Assembly: GCA_006969385.1 (NCBI GenBank)
Contig: CP030884.1
Span: forward strand, 1,364,001-1,428,000
Length of the DNA stretch: 64,000 bases
DNA from: Planctomycetaceae bacterium
GTDB lineage: Bacteria; Planctomycetota; Phycisphaerae; UBA1845; UTPLA1
Direction: 5' to 3'
Numbering within the stretch: the first letter of the stretch is position 1; each line of letters starts with the position of its first letter. The translations under genes and the position numbers were made by a program. Shown here in pieces: positions 25,310 to 33,724 of this stretch. The notes beneath the pieces were generated by a model that was not told where the DNA came from, did no database searches, and saw nothing but the letters and a program-made list of their open reading frames with translations.

Positions 25310-25900
25310 CTATTCGACGAAGGCCGCATCCACAGCCTCCAATACCAAATGAATCACGGCCAGGTGCAACTCCTGCACCAACGCGGATGAATCCGTCGCC
25401 GGCGTAAAGACCACGTCGCAATGTGCTTCCGCCGGGCTGCCGGGTCGCCCCAACAAGCCAATCGTCGTTAGCCTTTTCTCTCGAGCCCGCTGTAAAGCCT
25501 TGATGAGATTCGGGCTTTTGCCGCTGGTGCTCAGGCAAATCAACACATCGGCGGCAATACCGAGCCCCTCCACCTGTCGCGCGAAGATTTCATCAAAGCC
25601 ATAGTCATTTGCGATGCAAGTTAGCGCCGTTGAATCGGCAACCAATGAAATGGCCGGCAAAGGTCGTCGTTCCGCACGGAATCGACCAACCAACTCTTCA
25701 GCGAAATGCAATGACTCGGCCGCCGAGCCGCCGTTACCGCACGTCAGGATGCGATGACCATTCTTCAATGCGTCAACAACAGCCTGCGTAATCGCCGCAA
25801 TCTGCGCAGCCGATTCACACAGTAGGCGACTGTAATCGCCGCGCAATTTGATTCCGCTCTGTAGTCGCTGTTCGTCACTCGACATGATGGCGACCAACAT
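25310..25900 (-). CDS. SIS-domain phosphosugar isomerase (GmhA-like)
   Basis: 196 residues from the ATG at 25900 (AGGCGG upstream). TCGNGGSAAESLHFAEELVG and LICLSTSGKSPNLIKALQRA are the two phosphosugar-binding loops of the SIS fold and match the GmhA/DiaA group. GmhA converts sedoheptulose 7-phosphate to a heptose phosphate for lipopolysaccharide or glycans; FRAERRPLPAISLVADSTAL fits that family. DiaA-like proteins also bind DnaA, so the isomerase role is likely but not certain. A strong terminator of the upstream pilin gene lies just before its start, so it probably has its own promoter or depends on read-through. Confidence 0.86.
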   Translation of the reverse strand: MLVAIMSSDEQRLQSGIKLRGDYSRLLCESAAQIAAITQAVVDALKNGHRILTCGNGGSAAESLHFAEELVGRFRAERRPLPAISLVADSTALTCIANDYGFDEIFARQVEGLGIAADVLICLSTSGKSPNLIKALQRAREKRLTTIGLLGRPGSPAEAHCDVVFTPATDSSALVQELHLAVIHLVLEAVDAAFVE

Positions 25901-25918
25901 AAGGTGCCGCCTGTAAAA

Positions 25919-25960
25919 ATGAAACGACCCCCGCAGCGAAATCACTACGGGGGTCGTTTT
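25919..25960 (-). terminator. Intrinsic terminator after the pilin gene
   Basis: On the minus strand AACGACCCCC pairs with GGGGGTCGTT around a 16-base loop, followed by TCATTTTT. It lies some 25 bases after the stop at 25987 and just upstream of the SIS gene. Confidence 0.85.
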
Positions 25961-25986
25961 CAAACTAGCTTAGGCTTGGAATCCGC

Positions 25987-26892
25987 TTAGGGAACCATGC
26001 AGACGTCCGAGCGGCCACCAAGGTTGACTACACCTTGGCCCGACTGCTGCAACGGAAGTGCAGAAGCCGTACCCGGGTCAACCGGCTGGTTGTTCGGGCC
26101 GTGCGTGGTGTAGATATGGTCGCGACCGCGCGCGGACGGAATACCCGACGAGAAGAAGCCGGACAGACCTGCGTCCGGGCCCTTTTCGAAGTCCACGTGA
26201 CCGTCCTGGAACAGAATGTTCTGACCTTCGCGGTTGGTGTGGTTCGTGCTGTTGCCGCGGAACGGGCTGATGCGGTCTTGGTTGATGCTGTTCGGTGCAC
26301 CGTTGACGCCGCCCTTACCGTAGGGGTTGGCATCGGCCATGAACGGAATGTTCGGTTCCGACGAGGTACCAATGACGCGACGATCGGTGTCGTGCTGATT
26401 TTGGTACGCATAGCTGAGGAACTGCCAGTGCAGGAAGTCGTAATACACCGTGGTGTCCTGAGCCGGGTCGGGCGTGTCGATCGTCGACGGGCAGATGAAC
26501 TGCTTCGGCGTGGTGTTGTTGGCGCGGATGACGGTCCACATGTCGACCGTCGGCGAACCAACGCCGGTCACCAAGGTCTGCGGATTCTGCGGGCCGCGGT
26601 CCTGGTGGTTTCCGTTGGCCGGCGGCTGCGAAGCCAGCGGCTGTTGACCGAAGACGCGGATGTTGCCGGTCGCGGTGCGCGGGCCGATCGTCGGGAAGAC
26701 CTGCGGGTCGTCCTGCGCGTAGATGTACATCGCCTGACCGATACCGCGAAGGTTGGCCGAACAGACCGTTCGCTTCGACAGCTCGCGTGCACGCGACAAA
26801 CTGGGCAGCAGAATCGAGATCAACAACGCGATGATCGCGATCACCACCAACAACTCAATCAACGTAAAAGCTTTTTTGTTTCTCACCGCCAT
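25987..26892 (-). CDS. DUF1559-type prepilin-like protein with H-X9-DG tail
   Basis: 301 residues. The start at 26892 has AAGGAGG seven bases upstream. RNKKAFTLIELLVVIAIIAL is the canonical prepilin cleavage/methylation motif with Glu5, and SKRTVCSANLRGIGQAMYIY follows. The C-terminal NILFQDGHVDFEKGPDAG is the DG-containing tail that defines the planctomycete pilin-like families. Such proteins are processed by prepilin peptidase and are numerous in these genomes; whether they form fibres is not known. Translation signals are the strongest in the window and it has its own terminator, so high expression is likely. Mid-region is rich in Pro, Gln and Asn. Confidence 0.92.
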   Translation of the reverse strand: MAVRNKKAFTLIELLVVIAIIALLISILLPSLSRARELSKRTVCSANLRGIGQAMYIYAQDDPQVFPTIGPRTATGNIRVFGQQPLASQPPANGNHQDRGPQNPQTLVTGVGSPTVDMWTVIRANNTTPKQFICPSTIDTPDPAQDTTVYYDFLHWQFLSYAYQNQHDTDRRVIGTSSEPNIPFMADANPYGKGGVNGAPNSINQDRISPFRGNSTNHTNREGQNILFQDGHVDFEKGPDAGLSGFFSSGIPSARGRDHIYTTHGPNNQPVDPGTASALPLQQSGQGVVNLGGRSDVCMVP

Positions 26893-27465
26893 AACCTCCT
26901 TATGAATGATGGCGTTATTCCTGCGAGTAACCACCGAACTCGGCCCAGTGGCTCGAACTGTTAAGATTCAGAATGAAGGCGTCAATAATTCAGCGACTTA
27001 CGCAAGTCACCTCGTCGCGAGCCCCCGCTCCAGTTTCAACGGTCACTCACATCTACCGACCCGTTTCACATCGAAACGGAAACATCGGCAAAGCTTATTT
27101 TGATAGCCGGAAAGCGGCTTCAGTTGGCTGAAAGGTCAGACGTAAACCGGCACCGATTGCGGCTAAATATCTCAAATGTTCTATCTGACAGCGGGAGAGC
27201 GGCTTCAGCGGACCGTTGGAGGGCAAGGTGAGACGATTAGGCAGGATTGCTTACAGGAAAGTGCCCTACACGGAGGGCGAATAATGGCGTGTAAGTTCTG
27301 AGTATGATGGTCGCCTAATCAGTTGTCTCGCTGCATTTCCCTCTATTTTCTCGGTGCGAAATCTCCACGCAGTATTCTAATTCTAGCCGTTCCAATCTGT
27401 CGGGGTCAAGCAATTCCCACGTGCCGAGAATCGGATTTTTCCAGCCCCCGGCTTAGTTCGCCCAA
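26893..27465. other. Intergenic region upstream of the pilin gene
   Basis: These 573 bases contain the pilin promoter somewhere near 26930-27100. A weak direct repeat, GCGGCTTCAG, occurs at about 27113 and 27190. I see no gene; a plus-strand frame from 27323 is the shadow of the DUF362 gene. Confidence 0.35.
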
Positions 27466-28482
27466 TCAAGTGTCGGCCAAATTGACCTGCTCAATCTGCT
27501 CTATACCGGACCTGCCAACTCCAAATTTCTCTGCCAACGTCAATGACTCCGGCAACTGCGGGCTTGGCAGGAGTGGTCGCAGCCCTTTCTCCGCCCGCAA
27601 GTGGTTCAGATACCCGAATCCGATGCAGTCCGCCGCTACCGGGTCTGTCGACACCGCCAACCAGCCGCGCGAGTCGATATCACGCTCCGAAGCCTCGGCC
27701 CCACGGTCAAAATTCACCCGTAAACCATTGGTAATATTTAGCTTAAGCTTGCCAGCCAACGCCTCGTGTGCGTTAATCGCGGCGATCGCCGGACTACACC
27801 GTTTTCCATGAAATCGCGCCGGTCGCCGAATCAGCCCATGCGACAAATTCTTCAGGCAGCCGGTCATGACCGCCATATGGTGGGTCTTGAGGAACGGCAC
27901 ATTGATTACGGCGGTGGCCCAATCGAGGTCGGCTCGAAACACATCTTCACCGACATCGCCGAACGTCGCTGCCTGCCCCTGCCATCGATGGTCGGGGCGC
28001 CGCAGCTTAAATTCGTCGCTGACCACCTGATCCACTTCGAGCAGCGTTATCCGCTCGGGACGGAAGTCGGCCGCCAAAAGCGATTGGATCAGCACGCGCG
28101 CCATCGATGGATTCGTGCCGATCAATGCCGCGGCCGACTGGTTGAATTTGATTAGGATACGGTCGTCATCGTTCAGCAGTGTCCGCCACGCCAGCGCCGC
28201 ACTTGCCGTTGCAACGCATGCCGCCACACACCGATCGAGCGTATCGCGCAATAAGGCCTCCTGAATAATCCGCGACGGCACCATCACCGGGTCTTCGGCA
28301 ACGACCACGCGCGACTTTTTGAGCGTCTCGGCCTTAGCCGGCAATTCGCCGATGCGCGCCGGGCCGTTTTGCCGCACCTGCCCCATGAGGCGCCGACTGC
28401 CAGCGGCCACCAAACCGGCGGCGCCGCCGGCTAGAAACGCCCGGCGCGAAAGGTCGATTTGTTCTAATGAATCCTTGCTCAA
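27466..28482 (-). CDS. DUF362 family protein with Tat signal
   Basis: 338 residues, TTG start. A twin-arginine signal (LSRRAFLAGGAAGLVAAGS) shows folded export. The DUF362 body has DRILIKFNQSAAALIGTNPS, ITLLEVDQVVSDEF, and VINVPFLKTHHMAVMTGCLK with NLSHG, the family's core motif, then DPVAADCIGFGYLNHLRAEK near the end. Family members are often linked to iron-sulfur proteins, but here no CxxC cluster is present, so the ferredoxin part is missing. Activity unknown. The gene diverges from the pyrophosphorylase gene, with about 90 bases between the starts. Confidence 0.88.
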   Translation of the reverse strand: MSKDSLEQIDLSRRAFLAGGAAGLVAAGSRRLMGQVRQNGPARIGELPAKAETLKKSRVVVAEDPVMVPSRIIQEALLRDTLDRCVAACVATASAALAWRTLLNDDDRILIKFNQSAAALIGTNPSMARVLIQSLLAADFRPERITLLEVDQVVSDEFKLRRPDHRWQGQAATFGDVGEDVFRADLDWATAVINVPFLKTHHMAVMTGCLKNLSHGLIRRPARFHGKRCSPAIAAINAHEALAGKLKLNITNGLRVNFDRGAEASERDIDSRGWLAVSTDPVAADCIGFGYLNHLRAEKGLRPLLPSPQLPESLTLAEKFGVGRSGIEQIEQVNLADT

Positions 28483-28575
28483 CCGGTACCATCCCGCGTT
28501 TTGACAGGTGTCGTTCGCTTGCTAGTGTATCGGTTCAACCTGTAATTCAATCAGACCCTTCATCCGAGAATCCAT

Positions 28576-29973
28576 ATGAAAGCCGCACTCGCCGACCAAC
28601 TTGCCCGCGTGAATCAGGCTCACCTGCTTCGATTCTGGGATGAGCTAACCGAAGATCAGCGACGCCAACTGGCGGACGACATCAACGCCGTTCCGCTCGA
28701 CCGCCTTCCGCACCTCACGACAGTCGTGCGCGGTGAAGGCGCCGCCGAGACGGACCTATCGAACATTCAGCCGCCCCTTGTGGTGTCAAAGAGCAGCGTC
28801 GGTCGCGCCGAAATCGAACACGGCCAGTCATTGATCGCCGCCGGCAAAGTCGCGCCGTTTACCGTGGCGGGGGGCCAAGGCACCCGCCTCGGCTTCGACG
28901 GCCCCAAGGGTGCATTCGAGATTTCGCCGGTGAAAAACAAGTCGCTCTTTCGGTTGTTTGCCGAACACATCCGCGCGACCGAACGGCGCTACGACGTCGA
29001 ACTCACTTGGTACATCATGACCAGCCCGATCAATCACGTGGATACGGTCGCGTATTTCGAGACCAACCGTTACTTCGAATTGACGGTCGAGCGCGTGAAG
29101 TTTTTTCAGCAAGGCGTGATGCCGTCGTTTTCGACCGACGGTCAAATCTTGTTGGCCGACAAGCATCGATTGGCGCTCTCGCCCGATGGGCACGGCGGTT
29201 CATTGCTCGCATTAGCGCAATCGGGCATGTTGAAAGATATGGCGGCCAAAGGTATCGAACACATCAGCTACTTTCAGGTCGATAACCCGTTGGTGCATTG
29301 CATCGATCCCGCATTCATCGGCTTGCACGATCGCAGCGGTTCGGAAATGTCGAGCAAATCGCTGGCCAAGGCGGATGACTTTGAGAAGGTCGGCAACTTC
29401 GTGATGGTCGGCGATCAACTGCGCGTGATCGAATACTCCAACATGCCCGACAAAATCGCCACGGCGCGCAACGACGATGGTTCGCGCAAGTACGACGCCG
29501 GTAGTATCGCCATTCACCTGATTCGCCGCGCCTTCGTCGAGCGCCTTACAGCTGACCCGGCGGCGTTCGGCTTACCTTGGCATCGTGCCGTGAAAAAAGT
29601 GCCGCATGTCGATTTGAAATCCGGCACGCTGGTGGAACCCGACGAGCCCAACGCCGTTAAGCTCGAATCGTTTATCTTCGATGCCTTGCCGTTGGCGCAA
29701 AAGCCGTTGGTAATGGAAGTCGAACGCGCCGACGAATTCAGCCCCGTCAAAAACGCCGAAGGTGTGGACTCAGTCGCGACGGCAAAACGCGATATGTCGC
29801 GCCGCGCGGCACAATGGCTACAGCACGCTGGCGTTTCGGTGAGTCGCGATGCCGATGGTTACCCGCCCGTCGCGTGCGAGATTAGCCCAATGGTCGCACT
29901 GGATGCGGACGAGTTAAAACACAAGCGACTTCCAAAAGTGGTTAGTAACGAGCCTGTTTATCTTGGTGAATAA
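28576..29973 (+). CDS. UDP-sugar / UDP-N-acetylhexosamine pyrophosphorylase
   Basis: 465 residues. FTVAGGQGTRLGFDGPKGAF (about residues 95-115) is the nucleotide-binding signature GGxGTRLGxxxPK of the UDPGP family; YFQVDNPLVHCIDPAFIG and PHVDLKSGTLVEPDEPNAVK are typical of the eukaryote-like UAP1 branch, as are FIFDALPLAQKPLVMEVERA residues. It should form UDP-GlcNAc or UDP-GalNAc (or another UDP-sugar) from UTP and the sugar 1-phosphate for envelope polymers. Bacteria usually use GlmU; this eukaryote-type enzyme is found in several planctomycetes and related groups. Single gene. Confidence 0.9.
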   Translation: MKAALADQLARVNQAHLLRFWDELTEDQRRQLADDINAVPLDRLPHLTTVVRGEGAAETDLSNIQPPLVVSKSSVGRAEIEHGQSLIAAGKVAPFTVAGGQGTRLGFDGPKGAFEISPVKNKSLFRLFAEHIRATERRYDVELTWYIMTSPINHVDTVAYFETNRYFELTVERVKFFQQGVMPSFSTDGQILLADKHRLALSPDGHGGSLLALAQSGMLKDMAAKGIEHISYFQVDNPLVHCIDPAFIGLHDRSGSEMSSKSLAKADDFEKVGNFVMVGDQLRVIEYSNMPDKIATARNDDGSRKYDAGSIAIHLIRRAFVERLTADPAAFGLPWHRAVKKVPHVDLKSGTLVEPDEPNAVKLESFIFDALPLAQKPLVMEVERADEFSPVKNAEGVDSVATAKRDMSRRAAQWLQHAGVSVSRDADGYPPVACEISPMVALDADELKHKRLPKVVSNEPVYLGE

Positions 29974-30157
29974 AATCTCGCACTCTTAGCGAGCGGCTGC
30001 GCGGCGTCTTCTTTCGCAAGACGATATCCACAGTATCTCTTCCGCAGCGTGTGGTCGTACTCGACCCGCCGAGAGATACCCGCGATTAAACAACGGACTA
30101 ATCTCAGCCTTCGAAGAACGCCACTCCATAACGAGAAGAAGGCGAATTCGGTACACC

Positions 30158-30637
30158 TTACACAAGCGCGCTCTTTGCCGCGTTTTCCAAATGCCTATCC
30201 AACGTCTCAACATGTCGCTCCGCCAATGCCTTCTGCGCGGCGATATCGACTTCCACTAGGCGTGTATCATTCGGACGTGCAGCAGCTAGGTTCTGCCAGA
30301 ACATTCGCCGGCCCTGCGCCGCAAGTGTGAGCGCTTCGATCTCGACCAATCGGCTCAAATCGGAATAGTGCAAAATCTCATTATTGGGTTTCAACCGCCC
30401 CACCTTCTCGGCCAACCAAGCCGCACCTTGCTTCATGCGGCTTTCCGAACCGCCGACGCGTTGCAAGACATCCCGAAGTATCGCCAACTCTTTTTCGAGA
30501 TCGGAATGCAGTTGCTTCAAGTCCGCAGCAAGCTCGCCTTTGTCGTTGCTCCCCAAACACCGCTGCGTTAGCTCGCACTCACCGACCAACAAGGCCAGAT
30601 GATCGTCGATATACGTTTTTAAATGCACGTCGCTCAT
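30158..30637 (-). CDS. Helical ferritin-like-bundle protein, hypothetical
   Basis: 159 residues, nearly all helix. Four amphipathic helices are suggested by LKTYIDDHLALLVGECELTQ, DLEKELAILRDVLQRVGG, LSRLVEIEALTLAAQGRRMF and AAQKALAERHVETLDRHLEN. His and Glu residues are placed as in ferritin-like bundles but the paired ExxH metal motifs are not convincing. AGGAACCC precedes the start. It may be a small stress or bundle protein; no firm family. It lies between the pyrophosphorylase gene (convergent) and tolC-like gene (upstream, same strand, separated by that gene's terminator). Confidence 0.7.
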   Translation of the reverse strand: MSDVHLKTYIDDHLALLVGECELTQRCLGSNDKGELAADLKQLHSDLEKELAILRDVLQRVGGSESRMKQGAAWLAEKVGRLKPNNEILHYSDLSRLVEIEALTLAAQGRRMFWQNLAAARPNDTRLVEVDIAAQKALAERHVETLDRHLENAAKSALV

Positions 30638-30778
30638 GAAAGGGTTCCTAATATTTGATTTGTTGCCCGCCTGACGGTCGCTTTACGCGCCTAAAGCTGT
30701 TGGTTCATCATAGTAATGTAAATATCTCGATTCAGTCGCGCAACTCGTGTAGCCACCGGCACACCGTAACTGCGCATA

Positions 30779-30805
30779 AAAAAACGCCCGCCGGTGGCGA
30801 GCGCT
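30779..30805 (-). terminator. Intrinsic terminator of the TolC-like gene
   Basis: On the minus strand CGCTCGCC and GGCGGGCG form an eight-base stem with one G-T pair, followed by seven T's. It lies about 30 bases after the stop at 30837. Confidence 0.82.
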
Positions 30806-30836
30806 TAATGAATCCAAGATTAACGCACGTGCAGCC

Positions 30837-32654
30837 CTACGGCCGTTGGCCGATCGAGACGTTGTTGTATTCGAGCAGCGTGCCTTTGGCGCGTTCGACG
30901 TTCACGATGCCCGTGTTGTATTCGATGGAGGAACTCAACAGCGCCCGCCGCGATTCCGCCAAACGGTTCTGCGCGGCAAAGACGGCATCGAGTTCCGCCG
31001 GGCTTTTGCGCTCTTGTCGTTCTTGCAGCGACCGCAAGTTTTCGGCGGCGGCCGTCAAGCCCAGATGGCTGGGCACGAGCTGCTCGAAGTTGCGATCCAA
31101 ATTACGACACGCCACGCGACAATCCGTGATCACGTTATCCAATGCCAACTTATAGTTGAGCACGGCCTGCGACTGTTGAAACGCAGCGATGCGAATGCCG
31201 GCGCGCTCGGCGCGCTCGCCAAAGTTCCAGGCAAATTCGAGACCGACAAACTGATCGATAAAGTTGTGCGTCGTTTGCTGATCGAACCCCTCAGCGAACG
31301 TGCCTCCCAAGCCCGTGGCCGTGGTGCGGTAAATCAAATCGAGCGTCGGCAGCGCCTGATTCTTGGCGATGCCGACATTGATGCGGGCGATATCCACGGC
31401 GTGTCGCGCTTGGATTACTTCCGGGCGACGTTCCAACGCCGATTCGACCATCGCGCGACGGTCGTAATCGATTTCCTGAATGATCGGCTCGTCGACGGGC
31501 AGAATTTCAAAGTCGGAAGAGAGTGGCAATTCCGGATCGTTTAACAAGTTGAGCAGTTGATCCTCGGCGTTGTAAACGTTGTTTTTGACGTCGATGTAAA
31601 TGAACTCTTGCTGCCGCAGGTTGGCTTCCGACTGTTTCGTTAGCGTGCGGTACGCATCGAAATCGCTACGGGCACTCACCTGTTCGTATGTCAGTCGCGC
31701 TTGCGAAAGAATTTCGGCGGATATCACGACGTTGCGCCGGGCCAACACCAAATTCCAATAGGCGTTTTCCACATCCGATAGAACCTGTGTGATCGTCGCG
31801 CGGAATGTCTCGCGATCGATCAGCTGCTGATTCTTGCTGATATTGATTTGCGATTGGTTGAAATCGATGCCGAAGTTGCGCAAAACAGGCTGTCGCAGTT
31901 CGGCCACGAAGCTCGTCGTGTAGGCCGGGTTAAGCACCTGAAACTGGAAGCCTGGGTTATCGATGCGGGTCAAGTTCTGGCTCAACGTGACCTGTGCACC
32001 GGTTGCCAGCACCTTGCGCACCCCACCGCTGATTTGCGTGGTATCGGTTTCGGTTGCAAACAGGGCCGAGGGCGTCGGTTGGTCGGTGTTGTTGCGATTG
32101 ATATTGGCAAAGAAGGCCACGTCGAACACGGCCGACGCCTGCACGACTTGGGCGGCGCTGATCGCGGGGCCGAATCCATCCGCACGAATCTGATAGTTGT
32201 TTTCCAACGCACGCCGCAGCGCTTCATCGAGCGTCAGCCGAACTTGCTTCGGTCGCTGGATTTCCTGAATCAGCCGCTTGGTTTCTTTGTAGATTTCGAT
32301 GTATTCGCGCTCGATCAGATCCTGCCCGAAGCGCGTGATTTCCAGTCGCTTGTCGAGCACCTGCGGTGCCTTAATCGGATCGGGCAGGTGCAGCCAGATC
32401 GTCGCATCGATGGACGCACCATCGACGCGATTGCCTTCGACCAAATCGCCCGGTGCCGCACGGTCAAAGTTCTGCAGCGTGGGCATCGTCTGCGGCAGGC
32501 CGGTGCGCGGTGCGACTTGGTTGGCTGTCGCCGGAACGATTTCGGTGACCTTCATCACCCGCTGATCCTGTCCCCATGCAGACGGGGCGAGCATGAAGCT
32601 CACCAACAAAACGGACAGCAATCGGTGCGGCCAACCATGGGCAGAAGCCTGCAT
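30837..32654 (-). CDS. TolC-like outer membrane efflux protein
   Basis: 605 residues. A signal peptide (RLLSVLLVSFMLAPSAWGQ) is followed by about 110 residues not typical of TolC and then two repeats of the outer-membrane efflux domain: LTLDEALRRALENNYQIRAD marks the first, VESALERRPEVIQARHAVDI the start of the second, with long helices (TEDQ.. and QSQAVLNYKLALDNVITDCR) between. TolC proteins trimerise into a channel from periplasm to outside. No partner inner-membrane pump or adaptor gene lies nearby, so its transport system is unknown. A GAGAGG ribosome site precedes the start. Confidence 0.9.
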   Translation of the reverse strand: MQASAHGWPHRLLSVLLVSFMLAPSAWGQDQRVMKVTEIVPATANQVAPRTGLPQTMPTLQNFDRAAPGDLVEGNRVDGASIDATIWLHLPDPIKAPQVLDKRLEITRFGQDLIEREYIEIYKETKRLIQEIQRPKQVRLTLDEALRRALENNYQIRADGFGPAISAAQVVQASAVFDVAFFANINRNNTDQPTPSALFATETDTTQISGGVRKVLATGAQVTLSQNLTRIDNPGFQFQVLNPAYTTSFVAELRQPVLRNFGIDFNQSQINISKNQQLIDRETFRATITQVLSDVENAYWNLVLARRNVVISAEILSQARLTYEQVSARSDFDAYRTLTKQSEANLRQQEFIYIDVKNNVYNAEDQLLNLLNDPELPLSSDFEILPVDEPIIQEIDYDRRAMVESALERRPEVIQARHAVDIARINVGIAKNQALPTLDLIYRTTATGLGGTFAEGFDQQTTHNFIDQFVGLEFAWNFGERAERAGIRIAAFQQSQAVLNYKLALDNVITDCRVACRNLDRNFEQLVPSHLGLTAAAENLRSLQERQERKSPAELDAVFAAQNRLAESRRALLSSSIEYNTGIVNVERAKGTLLEYNNVSIGQRP

Positions 32655-33021
32655 AAGCGTGCATCCTCTCTGTCGATCATCGAGGCGGGATGATGGAGTG
32701 CAAATGTCGTTCGGCGAATTCGCGCGGGGCGAAGCTGCGAATATAGGCGTCGGTTGCCACGCGAGCCCCGCATTCTAGATCGCTCCCAAGGGCTGTCAAT
32801 TTCTCATAAAACCGCGCATAAGTCACGCTGGCTACAAAATTTGACAGTGCTAACAGGTACTGCGCAAACACGGAAAACGGCAAGTCGTCACGCGTGGCAA
32901 GACGGTCGGATTGTGATCGGATGATGCGCGATGTTGGTGGCTTGACCAGTCTTTGCCGTTGCTTCACGAAATAGCGGCGAGATTTGCGCGACGATGCATG
33001 GACATTAGTGGTTTAAAAATA
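32655..33021. other. Intergenic region, no feature seen
   Basis: These 367 bases separate the TolC-like gene from rnpB and should contain the promoter of the former. No hairpin, repeat or gene is convincing. Confidence 0.3.
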
Positions 33022-33469
33022 GTGAAGCGGGCCATAAGCCGAATTTTGTCCCACCCGTTGCCGGATGGTGGCGACCATTTCTCTAGGCCGGCGATTGCTC
33101 ACCGGCTCGTGCACCCTACCCGCGACGTGGTGCGCGACGGGCAGCCGCGCGGGTCGGCAACGTTCGCGCGAACGCCGCTGCCAACCACTCGTCGCTTACA
33201 TGGGCTTGCTGGCGGTGGGGTTTACCCTGCCACGACCGTCACCGGCCGCGCGGTGCGCTCTTACCGCACCATTTCACCCTTACCGAAAACCGCTCCGAGC
33301 CGGAGCGGCTCTGTGGCGCGTAAGCACCACGAAACTTCGGCGGTATCTTTTCTGTGGCACTGTCCCTGGGATCGCTCCCGGTGGCCGTTAGCCACCACCG
33401 TGCCCTGGCCAGTTCGGACTTTCCTCATGGGCAATCGTGTCGCCCACGCGGTCGCCTGGCCCGCTTCAC
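33022..33469 (-). ncRNA. rnpB: RNase P RNA, bacterial type A
   Basis: Ends pair as P1: GTGAAGCGGGCC at the 5' end (33469-33458) with GGCCCGCTTCAC at the 3' end (33033-33022). Conserved blocks appear in order on the minus strand: GAGGAAAGTCC, CACAGAAAAGATACCGCC, GGTAAGGGTGAAA, TAAGAGCGCACCGC and near the end ACAAAATTCGGCTTATG. The RNA is the catalytic part of RNase P, which removes 5' leaders from pre-tRNAs. TAGAAT at 33483-33478 is a suitable -10 box eight bases upstream. Confidence 0.96.
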
Positions 33470-33724
33470 TACGATGTATTCTATCGACAATCGCCGGTTT
33501 GAGCCCATGAGCGCAACCCATTTGTAACGCGGCGCGGTACAGAGACCGAAAACCGACCCAAAGGCGGTCAAAACCGCGATAATCAAGCCACCAATGCGGT
33601 AGGCCGCTTTATGGGGGCGTGGGCGCACGATAAGATACTGCGTTCACAACGATTCAAAAATTGAGCGGCGTTGCAACCAACGCCGCTTCTTTAGTCGAAC
33701 CATCCCGATCAGGGAGAACCGTAC

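Noticed and set aside
26035..26964. 309-residue plus-strand frame opposite the pilin gene
   Set aside because: The pilin on the other strand has a strong ribosome site, the prepilin motif and a terminator; the plus frame is extremely rich in Arg and Val without motifs.
27145..27165. Sigma-54 promoter (GGCAC...TTGC)
   Set aside because: The spacing between GG and GC is two bases too short.
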